Assembly: GCA_963720475.1 (NCBI GenBank)
Contig: OY970394.1
Coordinates: 992,001-1,056,000, forward strand
Direction of reading: 5' to 3'
DNA: 64,000 nt
Source: G963720475 sp963720475
GTDB lineage: Bacteria > Actinomycetota > Thermoleophilia > Solirubrobacterales > Thermoleophilaceae
Both the position numbers and the translations under genes were made by a program. The notes beneath the pieces were generated by a model. That model saw nothing but the letters and a program-made list of their open reading frames with translations, made no database searches and was not told where the DNA came from. Shown piece by piece: positions 32,215 to 41,252 of the stretch (within the stretch, counting starts at the first letter, position 1; the number at the start of each line of letters is the position of its first letter).

Positions 32215-33348
32215 CTAGGCCGCCCCGACCAGCCGCGAGAGCCGCAACGAGAGCGCCGTCAGCGCGAGCTCCTCGTTGACGTTCAGCTCGAGCGAGTCGC
32301 GCGTCTTCTCGCACTGCTCTATCGCCTCGCGCAGATGGCGCGGCTCGCGTCCGCGCGCGAGCGCGGCGAGCTCCTCCGCCTGATCGCTCGCGAGGACCGC
32401 TTCCGGAACGCCCTCGCTCACACAGACGAGATCGCGGAAGGCGAGCGCCGCGAGCTCGAGCCCGAGGTCGAGCACCTCGGTCATCGCGCGGCGGGCGCCC
32501 CGCTTCGCAGCCTCCTCGAGCTCGCGCTCGAGCGCGTTGCGGTCGCGCCCGCTTGGCTCGAGCTCGAGCCGGTCGGAGGCCGAGGTCTCGGCCTCCGCAG
32601 CGGCTCGCTCGCCGCTCTCGGCGGCGCGGTCGAACACCGGGCGCCACGGCTCGGGCGCGCCGGGTGACCGCAGCTCGTCGCTGAGCGCCGCGTGCACGAG
32701 CCCGCCGGCGGCCTCGCGTAGCGCGCCGCCCTCTGGCGATGAGAGAAAACGCGCGCGGGTGAGGTTGCCGAGCGCCAGGCGGGCGCACGCTCGCGCGCGG
32801 GCAGCCGCGACGCCCTCTTCGGCGAGCACAGCTTCGATCCGCTCCGCCGGCAGTGGGTCGAAGCGGACGAGCTGACAGCGCGAGCGGACCGTCTCGAGCA
32901 CCCGTCCGGGCGCATCGGTGAGCAGCACGATGTGGGCGTAGGGGGGCGGCTCCTCGAGCGTCTTCAGCATCCGGTTGGCGACCTCGTCGTTCATCTCCTC
33001 GACCCGTTCGAGTACGAAGACGCGCCGGTTGGACTCGAACGGGGTCTTCCCGGCGGCGACGACGACCGGGTCGGCGACGTCCTCGACCCGCATGACGTGC
33101 GCACCGGTGGGCTTGACCCAGGTCAGATCGGGGTGGGCGCCGGACTCGACGCGGCGGCGTGTCCCGTCCGGATCGTCGGCGCCCTCCGCGAGCAGTTCCG
33201 CCGCGAATGCCCGCGCGGCGACGCTCTTGCCGGTGCCAGGGGGGCCGTGGAACAGGTACGCGTGCGAAGGCGAGCCGGCGACAGCGGCTTCGAGCACCAT
33301 CCGGGCGTGCGGGTGCTCAGCGGTGCCCGCCAGCGGCTCGGCGCTCAC
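32215..33348 (-). CDS. holB: DNA polymerase III delta prime subunit
   Basis: Clamp-loader subunit with an AAA+ fold. The 377 residues include a Walker A motif FHGPPGTGKSVAARAF, VEDVADPVVVAAGKTPFESNRRVFVLERVEEMNDEVANRMLKTLEEPPPYAHIVLLTD (Walker B region and SRC-preceding strand), and VLETVRSRCQLVRFDPLP with the SRC motif. The Cys cluster of the zinc module, usually between Walker A and the DEAH region, is absent: the stretch FAAELLAEGADDPDGTRRRVESGAHPDLTW has no Cys. GTG start at 33346-33348, overlapping the tmk stop by 4 bases (GTGA), so the pair is coupled. Confidence 0.9.
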   Translation of the reverse strand: MSAEPLAGTAEHPHARMVLEAAVAGSPSHAYLFHGPPGTGKSVAARAFAAELLAEGADDPDGTRRRVESGAHPDLTWVKPTGAHVMRVEDVADPVVVAAGKTPFESNRRVFVLERVEEMNDEVANRMLKTLEEPPPYAHIVLLTDAPGRVLETVRSRCQLVRFDPLPAERIEAVLAEEGVAAARARACARLALGNLTRARFLSSPEGGALREAAGGLVHAALSDELRSPGAPEPWRPVFDRAAESGERAAAEAETSASDRLELEPSGRDRNALERELEEAAKRGARRAMTEVLDLGLELAALAFRDLVCVSEGVPEAVLASDQAEELAALARGREPRHLREAIEQCEKTRDSLELNVNEELALTALSLRLSRLVGAA

Positions 33349-33989
33349 CGCGGGCCTCCGGCACCCGCGGGGGCGGCGCGAGCCGCTTCGACTGCGGCGA
33401 GCACCTCGGCGTGGACCTCGCCTGGCGGGCGGTCGGCATCCACGCGGCGCCAGCGTGCCGGATCGGCGGCTGCGAGCTCCTCGTACGCAGCGCCGACGCT
33501 CTGCTGGAGCCCCGCTCCCTCACCTTCGAAGCGATCGTCCTCTCCTGCGCGCTCGCGCGCGCGCACCGGATCGAGTTCGAGCAGGAAGGTGACGTCGGGC
33601 TCGAGCCCCCCGGTTGCGACGCGGTTCAGCTGGGCGACCTCTTCGACGCCGAGCCCCCGCGCCGCGCCCTGGTAGGCGAGCGAGGAGTCGAGGAAGCGGT
33701 CCGACACGACGACCCGCCCCTCGGCGAGCGCCGGCCGGATGACCCGCGCGACGAGTTCGGCCCTCGCGGCGGCGAAAAGCAGCGCCTCGGCCGCGGGACC
33801 GATCGCCGCGTCAGGGTCCTTGAGCAGCTCGCGCACGCGCTCGCCCACCGGCGTTCCGCCCGGCTCGCGCACGGCGAGCGCCTCGTCGCCGAGGGCCTCG
33901 CACAGCATCCGCGCCTGTGTCGTCTTGCCGGAGCGGTCGATGCCCTCGAGCGTGACGAACAGGCCCACGTTGGCGGTATCGGCGGCCAC
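33345..33989 (-). CDS. tmk: Thymidylate kinase
   Basis: Phosphorylates dTMP to dTDP. The 214 residues have the P-loop LEGIDRSGKTTQARML, where DRSGK replaces the more common DGSGK, the DR(Y/F/H)-type motif VVVSDRFLDSSLAYQGAARGLG, and the LID-side segment LLELDPVRARERAGEDDRFEG. GTG start at 33987-33989, giving MAADTANVGLFVTLEG. Pairing with holB is a widespread arrangement in actinobacteria and firmicutes. Confidence 0.95.
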   Translation of the reverse strand: MAADTANVGLFVTLEGIDRSGKTTQARMLCEALGDEALAVREPGGTPVGERVRELLKDPDAAIGPAAEALLFAAARAELVARVIRPALAEGRVVVSDRFLDSSLAYQGAARGLGVEEVAQLNRVATGGLEPDVTFLLELDPVRARERAGEDDRFEGEGAGLQQSVGAAYEELAAADPARWRRVDADRPPGEVHAEVLAAVEAARAAPAGAGGPR

Positions 33990-34061
33990 CCGGCGACGGT
34001 ACCAGCGGGCCAGGACCGCGCAGCGGCGGCCGGCCGCTTCCGCTCACTACGATCCTGCTCC

Positions 34062-34991
34062 TTGCGGACCCTCGTCACAGGCGGCGCCGGCTTCATCGGC
34101 TCGAACCTCGTCGATGCTCTGGTCGCGCGCGGCGACGAGGTGACGGTCGTCGACGATCTCTCGACCGGGCGCCGCGACAACCTCGACAAGGCGATCGCGG
34201 CCGGTGTGGAGCTGGTCGAGGCGGACGTCCGCGATGCCTCACGGCTGGCAGACCTCTTCGATGCCGCGCAGCCCGAGGCCGTCTTCCACCTGGCCGCCCA
34301 GATCGACGTTCGCGTTTCGATGCGCGACCCGAGGCTCGACGCCGAGATCAACGTCGGCGGCACGATCGCGGCGCTCGACGCGGCCCGGCGCACCGGTGCC
34401 GCGCGCTTCGTGAACGTCTCGACCGGTGGCGCGATCTACGGCGAGGGGCGGACCCTTCCTGCCGGCGAGGACCATCCCGTCACCCCGGAAGCGCCGTACG
34501 GACAGTCGAAGTTCGCCGCCGAGGGTTTTTGCGAGCTCTACGAGCGCATCCACGGACTGCCGACCGTCTCGCTGCGGCTGGCCAACGTCTACGGCCCGCG
34601 CCAGGACCCGCTCGGCGAGGCGGGCGTGATCGCGATCTTCTGCGGCCGCCTGCGCGCGGGCGAGCGCCCGACCGTTTTCGGCGACGGCCGCCAGACGCGC
34701 GACTATCTCTACGTCGGCGACGCCGTTGCGGCGATGCTCGCGGCCGCGTCCTCCGATGCCGGCGGCGCCTACAACGTCGGTCTCGGCCGCGAGGTGTCCG
34801 TGCTCGACCTCGTGGCCGCGCTGCGCGCGCTCACGCCCGGCGACGGGTTCGAGCCCGAGCACGAGCCTGCCCGGCCCGGCGAGGTGATGCACATCGCCCT
34901 CGATTCTGCGCGTGCGCGCGAGGCGCTTGGCTGGAAGCCGGAGGTCGAGCTCGACGAGGGGCTGCGGCTGACGCTCGAGGCGCTCGGCTGA
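34062..34991 (+). CDS. NAD-dependent epimerase/dehydratase (extended SDR, GalE-like)
   Basis: A 309-residue nucleotide-sugar enzyme. The N-terminus LRTLVTGGAGFIGSNLVDALVARGDEVTVVDDLSTGRRDNL holds the Rossmann motif. NVSTGGAIYGEG carries the catalytic Ser/Thr, and APYGQSKFAAEGFCELY gives the Tyr and Lys of YxxxK. RLANVYGPRQDP is typical of GalE/WbpP-like epimerases. The start is a TTG at 34062; a 301-codon open frame upstream is antisense to tmk. Likely UDP-glucose 4-epimerase or a relative, feeding surface polysaccharide. It converges on the ligase gene by 3 bases. Confidence 0.88.
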   Translation: MRTLVTGGAGFIGSNLVDALVARGDEVTVVDDLSTGRRDNLDKAIAAGVELVEADVRDASRLADLFDAAQPEAVFHLAAQIDVRVSMRDPRLDAEINVGGTIAALDAARRTGAARFVNVSTGGAIYGEGRTLPAGEDHPVTPEAPYGQSKFAAEGFCELYERIHGLPTVSLRLANVYGPRQDPLGEAGVIAIFCGRLRAGERPTVFGDGRQTRDYLYVGDAVAAMLAAASSDAGGAYNVGLGREVSVLDLVAALRALTPGDGFEPEHEPARPGEVMHIALDSARAREALGWKPEVELDEGLRLTLEALG

Positions 34992-34994
34992 GCG

Positions 34995-37184
34995 CTACTG
35001 CCCGCCGCCCTGCGTCTGTCCGCCGCTGCCGCCCTGCGTCCCGTCGCCGGACGGCGCAGTTACTGCGGGCGCGGGCGTCGTCAGTCCCTGCAGCAACGGC
35101 GCTGCCTCGGGCAGCGGCGTTCCCGTCGCCGAGGCCGACGAGGACGGCAGGTCGTTGAGGTAGACGCTGTAGAAGCCGAGCGGTCCGGCAACGCCGTGCG
35201 GGTCGAGCGCGGCCATCACCGCGATCGAGTCGAGCGCGGCGTCGAGGTCGTCGAGTTTCAACTGGAAGGCGAACAGCCGCACCCACGCGCTGAAGCTGTG
35301 CGGCTGACGGTCGACCGCCTCGACGAGGTAATTGGCCGCCTGGCGATAGCGCTTTCGCTGCTCGGCGATCCGCGACGCCGCGAACAGCGGCTCGACTGCG
35401 CGCGGGTTGAGATCCGCCGCCTCGTCCGCGGCCTTTGCCGCCTGCTTCAGCTTCGCGGGGCTCTTCGACTCCGACAGCCGGTTGGCCTCCTGGACCTTGT
35501 CGCGCGCGAGCGAGGGGCGAATCGCGTAGATCGAGATGAGCACCGCCGCCACGATCACGGCTGCGGCCCCGGCAAGGCGGAGCGCGCGGACCGGGATCCC
35601 CTTGGGCGGCGGCGGAGGATCGCCGGCCTCCGGCGGGCGCGCCGCGAGCACGCCGAGGAACAACAGGAGCGGAAGGGTGACGCCAGGGATGTCCCAGTCC
35701 CAGTCGACCCACATGTGAACGCCCCACGCGATGCATGCCGCGCCGAGGGCGACGCCGTACACCCGCTCGCGAGGAGGTGAGCGCAGCAGCCGGCGCCCGC
35801 CGGCGAAGCCGAGCAGCCCGAGGCCGCCGCCGGCGAGCAGCGCCCCGATCAGCCCGGTCTGGGCGAGCCACTGCAGGGGGACGTTGTGCGCCTGGCGGAC
35901 CTCGAGCGTGTTCTGCCGATAGCGAAGGTGCGTCACCGGGAAGGTGCCGGCGCCGTGGCCGCCGAGCTTGCGGTCGTCCCAGGCGCCGACCGCCTCTTTC
36001 CACCAGACCCAGCGGTTGCCGGCGTTGGCCTGCAGCACGCGGCCGGGGTCGTTGCGCTTCTCGGCCTTCGGCTCGGTAAGGCTCGAGAATCCGCCGCTGA
36101 TCGCGACGATCGCCATCGCGATCGCGAGCGCGCCGCCCAAGCCGACCGCGATCTGCTTGGCCCGGACCGTCGTAAGGAGCGGCGGTGTCCGCAGCCGGTC
36201 GTCGAACGGCTGCACGCGCGCGGCGAGGATCAGCGCGCCCGCGATGCCGGCGATCAGCCCGAGCGCGAACAGGTAGCCGTCGCCGGTGCGCGCGCCGACC
36301 TCGAGCCCGTCGCGGGTGAGGTCGTCGCGCACGAACGCGACGAACAGCGCGGGGAGCGCTCCGATGAGCGCGATCACCGTGTACGCGAACAGTCGCGCGC
36401 GATCGGCCGAGAACGCGATCAGCGCGCCGATCGCGATGACGAGCGCGATCATCCCGCCGCGCGAGTACGACAGCGCGACCGTCACGATCAGGAGTGCGAG
36501 CGTGGCCACGCCCGCCATGCGGATCGGGCGGAGCATCGCCCGATCGCCGGCGAGCCGCAGGGCGATCGGCGCCGCGAGCACGGAGAACAGCGCCAGCGCA
36601 TTCCAATATCCGAAGGGGGCACGCAGGCGCGCGAACGTCTCCGAATGGTTGAGGTCGATCAGCTCGCCGATCGAGACCGCCGGGAACGCTTTCCCGCCGA
36701 GCGCATAGAGCGCGACCAGGGTGGCCACCGCGAGGAAGCCGAGCGCGACGAGCGTGGCGCTGCGCCGCAGGCTCGCGCCGAGGACGATCGCGATCCCGGT
36801 GAAGAGCACGTACGCGATCGTGCGGTTGAGCTCCTCCCAGCCGAGGTCCGGCGCCGTCGACCAGTCGAGCGATATGCCGGTCCAGAGCGCGAACGCGGCC
36901 AGCAGCATCAGTCCCGAGAGGGCGGGCGACGCCGTCGCAAAGCGCAGCTTCCCGAGCGCCACGAGGAAGGCGGTGACCGCGCCCAGCGCCGCGATGCCGA
37001 CCTCGAGCCGCGCGGACTGGGGGAGGTTGATCGCGCCGCTCGCGAAGGCGGCGTATGCGATTGCGATTACGACGAAGCCGCCCAGGACGAGCGGGGCCCG
37101 TCCGAGCCTTGCTCCCGCCCTCTCGGACGGGCGCGGCTCGACGGACGGCAGCTCCACCGTTTCAGTCGGTGCACCGGCTTCCAC
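34995..37184 (-). CDS. O-antigen ligase/polymerase-like membrane protein with TPR-like C-terminus
   Basis: A ~729-residue membrane protein with about twelve helices in residues 35-450, including FVVIAIAYAAFASG and TLALLIVTVALSYSRGGMIALVIAIGAL. The Wzy_C region shows SYSRGG and the periplasmic segment HGAGTFPVTHLRY followed by VRQAHNVPLQWLAQTGLIG, typical of O-antigen ligases and polymerases. The C-terminal ~200 residues (ANRLSESKSPAKLKQAAKAADEAADLNPRAVEPLFAASRIAEQRKRYRQAANYL) look like TPR repeats, then a Gly/Gln-rich tail. The start is uncertain; GTG at 37182-37184 is the first good candidate before the first helix, and 37157 and 37205 (TTG) are alternatives. Confidence 0.83.
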   Translation of the reverse strand: MEAGAPTETVELPSVEPRPSERAGARLGRAPLVLGGFVVIAIAYAAFASGAINLPQSARLEVGIAALGAVTAFLVALGKLRFATASPALSGLMLLAAFALWTGISLDWSTAPDLGWEELNRTIAYVLFTGIAIVLGASLRRSATLVALGFLAVATLVALYALGGKAFPAVSIGELIDLNHSETFARLRAPFGYWNALALFSVLAAPIALRLAGDRAMLRPIRMAGVATLALLIVTVALSYSRGGMIALVIAIGALIAFSADRARLFAYTVIALIGALPALFVAFVRDDLTRDGLEVGARTGDGYLFALGLIAGIAGALILAARVQPFDDRLRTPPLLTTVRAKQIAVGLGGALAIAMAIVAISGGFSSLTEPKAEKRNDPGRVLQANAGNRWVWWKEAVGAWDDRKLGGHGAGTFPVTHLRYRQNTLEVRQAHNVPLQWLAQTGLIGALLAGGGLGLLGFAGGRRLLRSPPRERVYGVALGAACIAWGVHMWVDWDWDIPGVTLPLLLFLGVLAARPPEAGDPPPPPKGIPVRALRLAGAAAVIVAAVLISIYAIRPSLARDKVQEANRLSESKSPAKLKQAAKAADEAADLNPRAVEPLFAASRIAEQRKRYRQAANYLVEAVDRQPHSFSAWVRLFAFQLKLDDLDAALDSIAVMAALDPHGVAGPLGFYSVYLNDLPSSSASATGTPLPEAAPLLQGLTTPAPAVTAPSGDGTQGGSGGQTQGGGQ

Positions 37185-37264
37185 GGGTCGTGATTGTGCC
37201 GACAACGGGGCACGGGCGTTCCACCGGACCGCAACAACGGCGCTCTCGCTAACTTGTAGAAGGC

Positions 37265-37825
37265 ATGAGACGCGCTCTGTTCGTCGTCCTCGCTGCGCTA
37301 GTTGCGCCGCTCGCGATCGCATCGTCCGCGGGCGCGGCGAGCGTGGACCAGATCTTCGACGACTACAAGAAGCAGGGCTACGTAAACCCCTGCGCGTACA
37401 ACCCCGGCGACCTCCAGCGGGCGCAGGGCAACCTACCTCCCGACGTCCAGCAGTACGCACCGCGCTTCGGCGAGCAGCTCGGCGGGTCGTGTGCCGGAGC
37501 GGGGGCCGCGCCCGGCGTTCCTACGCAGGCCGGCGTCGCGCCGATCGCGGCGCCCGAGCCGAAGGTCGGTAAGCCGCCGTCGCCGGACCCCGGCTTCGCC
37601 GACGAGACGCTCCCGGGCAAGGTGCCCGCGCCGAACGTCGCCGCCGCCGCGGTGGCAGCCCGCGGGCCGACCGGCGAGAGCGTGCCCGGCTGGGCGATCG
37701 CGCTCGGCATCGCGATGCTCGTCGTCGGCTTCGGCGTGCCGCTCGCCATGCGGTTCGCCAGAGGCCGCAAATCGCGGCTTCCCCAGGCACAAGATGTAGT
37801 GCCTGGAGCAGGAATCGGACACTAG
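37265..37825 (+). CDS. Exported protein with C-terminal membrane anchor, unknown
   Basis: A 186-residue protein with signal peptide MRRALFVVLAALVAPLAIASSAGAA, a short conserved-looking domain (~25-80, VDQIFDDYKKQGYVNPCAYNPGDLQRAQGNLPPDVQQYAPRFGEQL with Cys pair), a Pro/Ala-rich linker and one helix near the C-terminus (WAIALGIAMLVVGFGVPLAMRF) before a basic tail. Topology: outside domain anchored to the membrane. The domain resembles a common actinobacterial secreted domain I cannot name. Its last codons and stop overlap the NrdR boxes of the next gene. Confidence 0.7.
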   Translation: MRRALFVVLAALVAPLAIASSAGAASVDQIFDDYKKQGYVNPCAYNPGDLQRAQGNLPPDVQQYAPRFGEQLGGSCAGAGAAPGVPTQAGVAPIAAPEPKVGKPPSPDPGFADETLPGKVPAPNVAAAAVAARGPTGESVPGWAIALGIAMLVVGFGVPLAMRFARGRKSRLPQAQDVVPGAGIGH

Positions 37826-37834
37826 CTGTAGTAG
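37787..37834 (+). promoter_or_regulatory. Two NrdR boxes upstream of nrdR-nrdJ
   Basis: Box 1, GCACAAGATGTAGTGC (37787-37802), and box 2, ACACTAGCTGTAGTAG (37819-37834), both fit the NrdR consensus acaCwAtATaTwGtgt at most positions. Their start points are 32 bases apart, three helical turns, the usual spacing of NrdR box pairs. They lie just before nrdR, so nrdR and nrdJ are likely repressed by NrdR when dATP is high. Box 1 also lies in a longer palindrome, CCAGGCAC-8-GTGCCTGG (37783-37806). Confidence 0.75.
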
Positions 37835-37843
37835 AATTGCGGT

Positions 37844-38437
37844 GTGAATTGCCCGTTCTGCGAGGGTAGCTCGACCCGCGTCGCCGACTCGCGTCTGTGT
37901 GAGCCCGGCGACGCCGTCCGCCGCCGGCGCGAGTGCGCCGAGTGCGGTCGCCGCTTCACCACCTACGAGCGCGTCGAGGGGGTCGCCCTCACGGTGCGAA
38001 AGCGCGACGGCAGCGCCGAGCCGTTCGACCGCGACAAGCTCCTGGGAGGGCTCCTGCGGGCCGCGACGAAGCGGCCGCTGCAGGTGCCGGAGCTCGAAGC
38101 GCTCGCCGACTCGATCGCGCTTGTCGTCCGCGCCCGGGGTGGTGAAGCGGAGGCCGAGGACGTAGGCGAGCTCGCCTTGCGCGGGCTGATCGGGCTCGAC
38201 CGCGTTGCGGCGATCCGTTTCGCGTCCGTCTACCGTCGTTTCGAGGACCTGTCGGAGTTCGAGGCGGAGCTCGAGCGGCTCGAGCTCGAGCCGGTGCCGA
38301 GCGCCGACCAGCTTGCTCTCGAAGCCGCAGCGATTCCGTCCGGCTCGCGCGAGAGCATCCCCACCCCTTCGAGACGGCCTCGAGGGGGGGACAGAGGGAA
38401 AGAATCGAGGAGGAGAGAGAATGCCAAGCACCCGTAG
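37844..38437 (+). CDS. nrdR: Transcriptional repressor NrdR
   Basis: ATP/dATP-sensing repressor of ribonucleotide reductase genes. The N-terminal zinc ribbon has CPFC at 3-6 and CAEC, with RRRRECAECGRRFTTYERVE being the family signature. The ATP-cone covers ~48-138 (LTVRKRDGSAEPFDRDKLLGGLLRA, VGELALRGLIGLDRVAAIRFASVYRRFEDLSEFEAELE). Residues after ~150 form an extra tail (QLALEAAAIPSGSRESIPTPSRRPRGGDRGKESRRRENAKHP) absent from the usual ~150-residue NrdR. The GTG start at 37844 puts the Cys at positions 3 and 6 as expected. It overlaps nrdJ by 17 bases. Confidence 0.96.
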   Translation: MNCPFCEGSSTRVADSRLCEPGDAVRRRRECAECGRRFTTYERVEGVALTVRKRDGSAEPFDRDKLLGGLLRAATKRPLQVPELEALADSIALVVRARGGEAEAEDVGELALRGLIGLDRVAAIRFASVYRRFEDLSEFEAELERLELEPVPSADQLALEAAAIPSGSRESIPTPSRRPRGGDRGKESRRRENAKHP

Positions 38438-41249
38438 CGCTGCCCAGAACGAGACCGCCGCCCGGGGTCAGGGAGTCACCGTCCAGCGGCGCTTCACGGT
38501 TGCCGGCGAGCACCCCTTCGACAGCGTCGAGTGGGAGCAGCGCGACGCGCTGATCGGCGATCCGGAGAGCCCCGCCTTCGAGCAGCGCGGGGTCGAGTTC
38601 CCGACCGGCTGGTCGCAGAACGCGACGAACATCGTCGCCCAGAAGTACTTCCGCGGTCGCGTCGGCTCCGACGAGCGCGAGTCGTCGGTCAAGCAGATGA
38701 TCGGTCGCGTCGCCGGCACGATCGCGAACTGGGGACGCGAGGGCGGCTACTTCGCTTCCGACGAGGACGCCGACGCCTTCGAGGACGAGCTCACCTACAT
38801 CCTGCTCCACCAGATGGTTGCCTTCAACTCGCCCGTGTGGTTCAACGTCGGCTTCGAGGAGAGCCCGCAGGCGAGCGCGTGCTTCATCCTCAGCGTGGAA
38901 GACACGATGGAGTCGATCCTCGACTGGAACACGCGCGAGGGAATGATCTTCCGCGGCGGCTCCGGCTCCGGCATCAACCTGTCGAAGATCCGCTCCTCGA
39001 AGGAGCACCTGTCGAAGGGCGGGCTGGCGAGCGGGCCGGTGTCGTTCATGCGCGGCGCCGACGCCTGGGCCGGCACGATCAAGTCGGGTGGCAAGACGCG
39101 GCGCGCGGCGAAGATGGTCGTGCTCGACGTCGACCACCCCGACATCGAGGACTTCATCTGGTGCAAGGCGCGCGAGGAGGAGAAGGCCGGCGCGCTGCGC
39201 GACTCCGGCTTCGACATGTCGATCGACGGCGACGGCTTCACCTCGATCCAGTACCAGAACGCGAACAACTCGGTCCGTGTCTCCGACGAGTTCATGCAGG
39301 CGGTCGAGAACGGCGGCGAGTGGCAGACGACGGCGCGCGTGAGCGGCGAGCCGGTGGACACCTACGAAGCGCGCGAGTTGATGCGCCAGATCGCCGACGC
39401 CGCATGGCGCTGCGCCGATCCGGGCGTCCAGTACGACACGACGATCAACGACTGGCACACGTGCCCGAACTCGGGCCGGATCAACGCGTCGAACCCGTGC
39501 TCCGAGTACATGCACGTCGACGACTCGGCGTGCAACCTCGCCTCGCTGAACCTAATGAAGTACCGCCGCGAGGACGGCTCGTTCGACGTCGAGACGTTCG
39601 AGCACGCCGTCGACATCACGATCCTCGCGCAGGAGATCATCGTTGGCCCGGCGAGCTACCCGACCGAGGAGATCGGCGTCAACGCGCGCGCGTTCCGCCA
39701 GCTCGGGCTCGGCTACGCCAACCTCGGCGCGCTGCTGATGTCGAACGGGCTCCCGTACGACTCCGACGAGGGCCGCGCCGAGGCGGCCGCGATCACGGCG
39801 TTGATGACGGGCCGCGCGTACCGCGAGTCCGCCAGGATCGCGTCGGCGGTCGGGTCGTACGAGCGCTACGAGGAGAACCGCGAGCCGCACATCCGCGTGA
39901 TGCGCAAGCACCGCGAGGCCTCATACGAGGTCGACTCCTCGCTGCTCGCGGACGCAGGGCTAGTCGAGGCGGCCCAGCGCTCGTGGGACGAGGCCGTCGC
40001 GCTCGGCGAGGAGCACGGCTACCGCAACGCCCAGGCGACGGTGCTCGCGCCCACGGGGACGATCTCGTTCCTGATGGACTGCGACACGACGGGCATCGAG
40101 CCCGACTTCTCGCTCGTCAAGTTCAAGGAGCTGGTCGGCGGAGGGCAGATGACGATCGTCAACGGCACCGTGCCGCTCGCGCTGAGGACGCTCGGCTATG
40201 CGGCGCCCGAGGTCGAGCAGATCGAGGCCTACGTCAACGAGCACGGCACGATCCTCGGCGCGCCTGGGCTGAAGGACGAGCACCTGCCGGTGTTCGACGT
40301 CGCCGTCGGCGAGCGCGCGATCTCGCACATGGGCCACATCCGGATGATGGGCGCGACGCAGCCGTTCATCTCGGGCGCGATCTCGAAGACCTGCAACATG
40401 CCGGCCGAGACCACGGTCGAGGACATCGCGGATGCCTACACCGAGGCGTGGCGGCTCGGCGTCAAGGCGCTCGCGATCTACCGCGACGGGTCGAAGACGG
40501 CGCAGGCGCTGCGGACCGACGCCCAGGAAGAGAAGGAGGCGGCGGCCGAGGCGGAAGTCGTTGAGGCGAAGCCGCAGCGGCGCCGGATGCCGAAGGAGCG
40601 CCAGTCGATCACGCACAAGTTCTCGATCGGCGGCCACGAGGGCTACATCACCGCCGGCAAGTACGAGGACGGCTCGGTCGGCGAGATCTTCCTCACCGAC
40701 ATCGGCAAGGAGGGATCGACCCTGCGCGGCATGATGAACGCGTTCGCGACCTCGGTCTCGATCTCGCTGCAGTACGGCGTGCCGCTCGAGACGCTCGTGC
40801 GGAAGTTCTCCTACATGCGGTTCGACCCGGAGGGCCCGACCGGAAACCCGGAGGTCCCGTTCGCGAAGTCGATGCCCGACTACATCATGCGCTGGCTCGC
40901 CTCGCGCTTCCTCGACGCGGACGTCTGCGAGGACCTCGGCGTCATGACCCCGGAGGTCCGCCAACGGAAGATGGAGCAGGAGGCGCTGATGCGCGGCGAC
41001 ACGGCTGCGCCGCCGAACGGCGAGGGAGACAGTGGGTCGGCGACCAACGGCGGTGCGACGAACGGCGGCGCGAGCGCCGAGGTCAAGCCGGCGGCGTCAG
41101 CGCTGACGGACGAGCCCCCGACCACCCCCGCGATCATCGGCCGCGGCGGCGACCTCGGCCCGGCGTGCGAGCAGTGCGGCGGGATGATGCAGAGGACCGG
41201 GGCTTGCTACACCTGCAGTAGCTGCGGTCACAACACTGGCTGCGGCTGA
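38421..41249 (+). CDS. nrdJ: Adenosylcobalamin-dependent (class II) ribonucleotide reductase
   Basis: Reduces ribonucleotides to deoxyribonucleotides without oxygen, using vitamin B12. The 942 residues contain the active-site loop INASNPCSEYMHVDDSACNLASLNL, the radical-site region TGTISFLMDCDTTGIEPDFSL, the barrel segment GGSGSGINLSKIRSS and the C-terminal mobile Cys pair in EQCGGMMQRTGACYTCSSCGHNTGCG. The C-terminal ~200 residues (SITHKFSIGGHEGYITAGKYEDGSVGEIFL) are the TSCPD domain typical of long class II enzymes. GAGGAGGAGAGAG precedes the ATG at 38421, inside the end of nrdR. B12 must be made or imported. Confidence 0.97.
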   Translation: MPSTRSAAQNETAARGQGVTVQRRFTVAGEHPFDSVEWEQRDALIGDPESPAFEQRGVEFPTGWSQNATNIVAQKYFRGRVGSDERESSVKQMIGRVAGTIANWGREGGYFASDEDADAFEDELTYILLHQMVAFNSPVWFNVGFEESPQASACFILSVEDTMESILDWNTREGMIFRGGSGSGINLSKIRSSKEHLSKGGLASGPVSFMRGADAWAGTIKSGGKTRRAAKMVVLDVDHPDIEDFIWCKAREEEKAGALRDSGFDMSIDGDGFTSIQYQNANNSVRVSDEFMQAVENGGEWQTTARVSGEPVDTYEARELMRQIADAAWRCADPGVQYDTTINDWHTCPNSGRINASNPCSEYMHVDDSACNLASLNLMKYRREDGSFDVETFEHAVDITILAQEIIVGPASYPTEEIGVNARAFRQLGLGYANLGALLMSNGLPYDSDEGRAEAAAITALMTGRAYRESARIASAVGSYERYEENREPHIRVMRKHREASYEVDSSLLADAGLVEAAQRSWDEAVALGEEHGYRNAQATVLAPTGTISFLMDCDTTGIEPDFSLVKFKELVGGGQMTIVNGTVPLALRTLGYAAPEVEQIEAYVNEHGTILGAPGLKDEHLPVFDVAVGERAISHMGHIRMMGATQPFISGAISKTCNMPAETTVEDIADAYTEAWRLGVKALAIYRDGSKTAQALRTDAQEEKEAAAEAEVVEAKPQRRRMPKERQSITHKFSIGGHEGYITAGKYEDGSVGEIFLTDIGKEGSTLRGMMNAFATSVSISLQYGVPLETLVRKFSYMRFDPEGPTGNPEVPFAKSMPDYIMRWLASRFLDADVCEDLGVMTPEVRQRKMEQEALMRGDTAAPPNGEGDSGSATNGGATNGGASAEVKPAASALTDEPPTTPAIIGRGGDLGPACEQCGGMMQRTGACYTCSSCGHNTGCG

Positions 41250-41252
41250 GTT

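Noticed and set aside
33159..34061. Long open frame in front of the epimerase at 34062
   Set aside because: It is antisense to holB and tmk; the Rossmann start lies at 34062.
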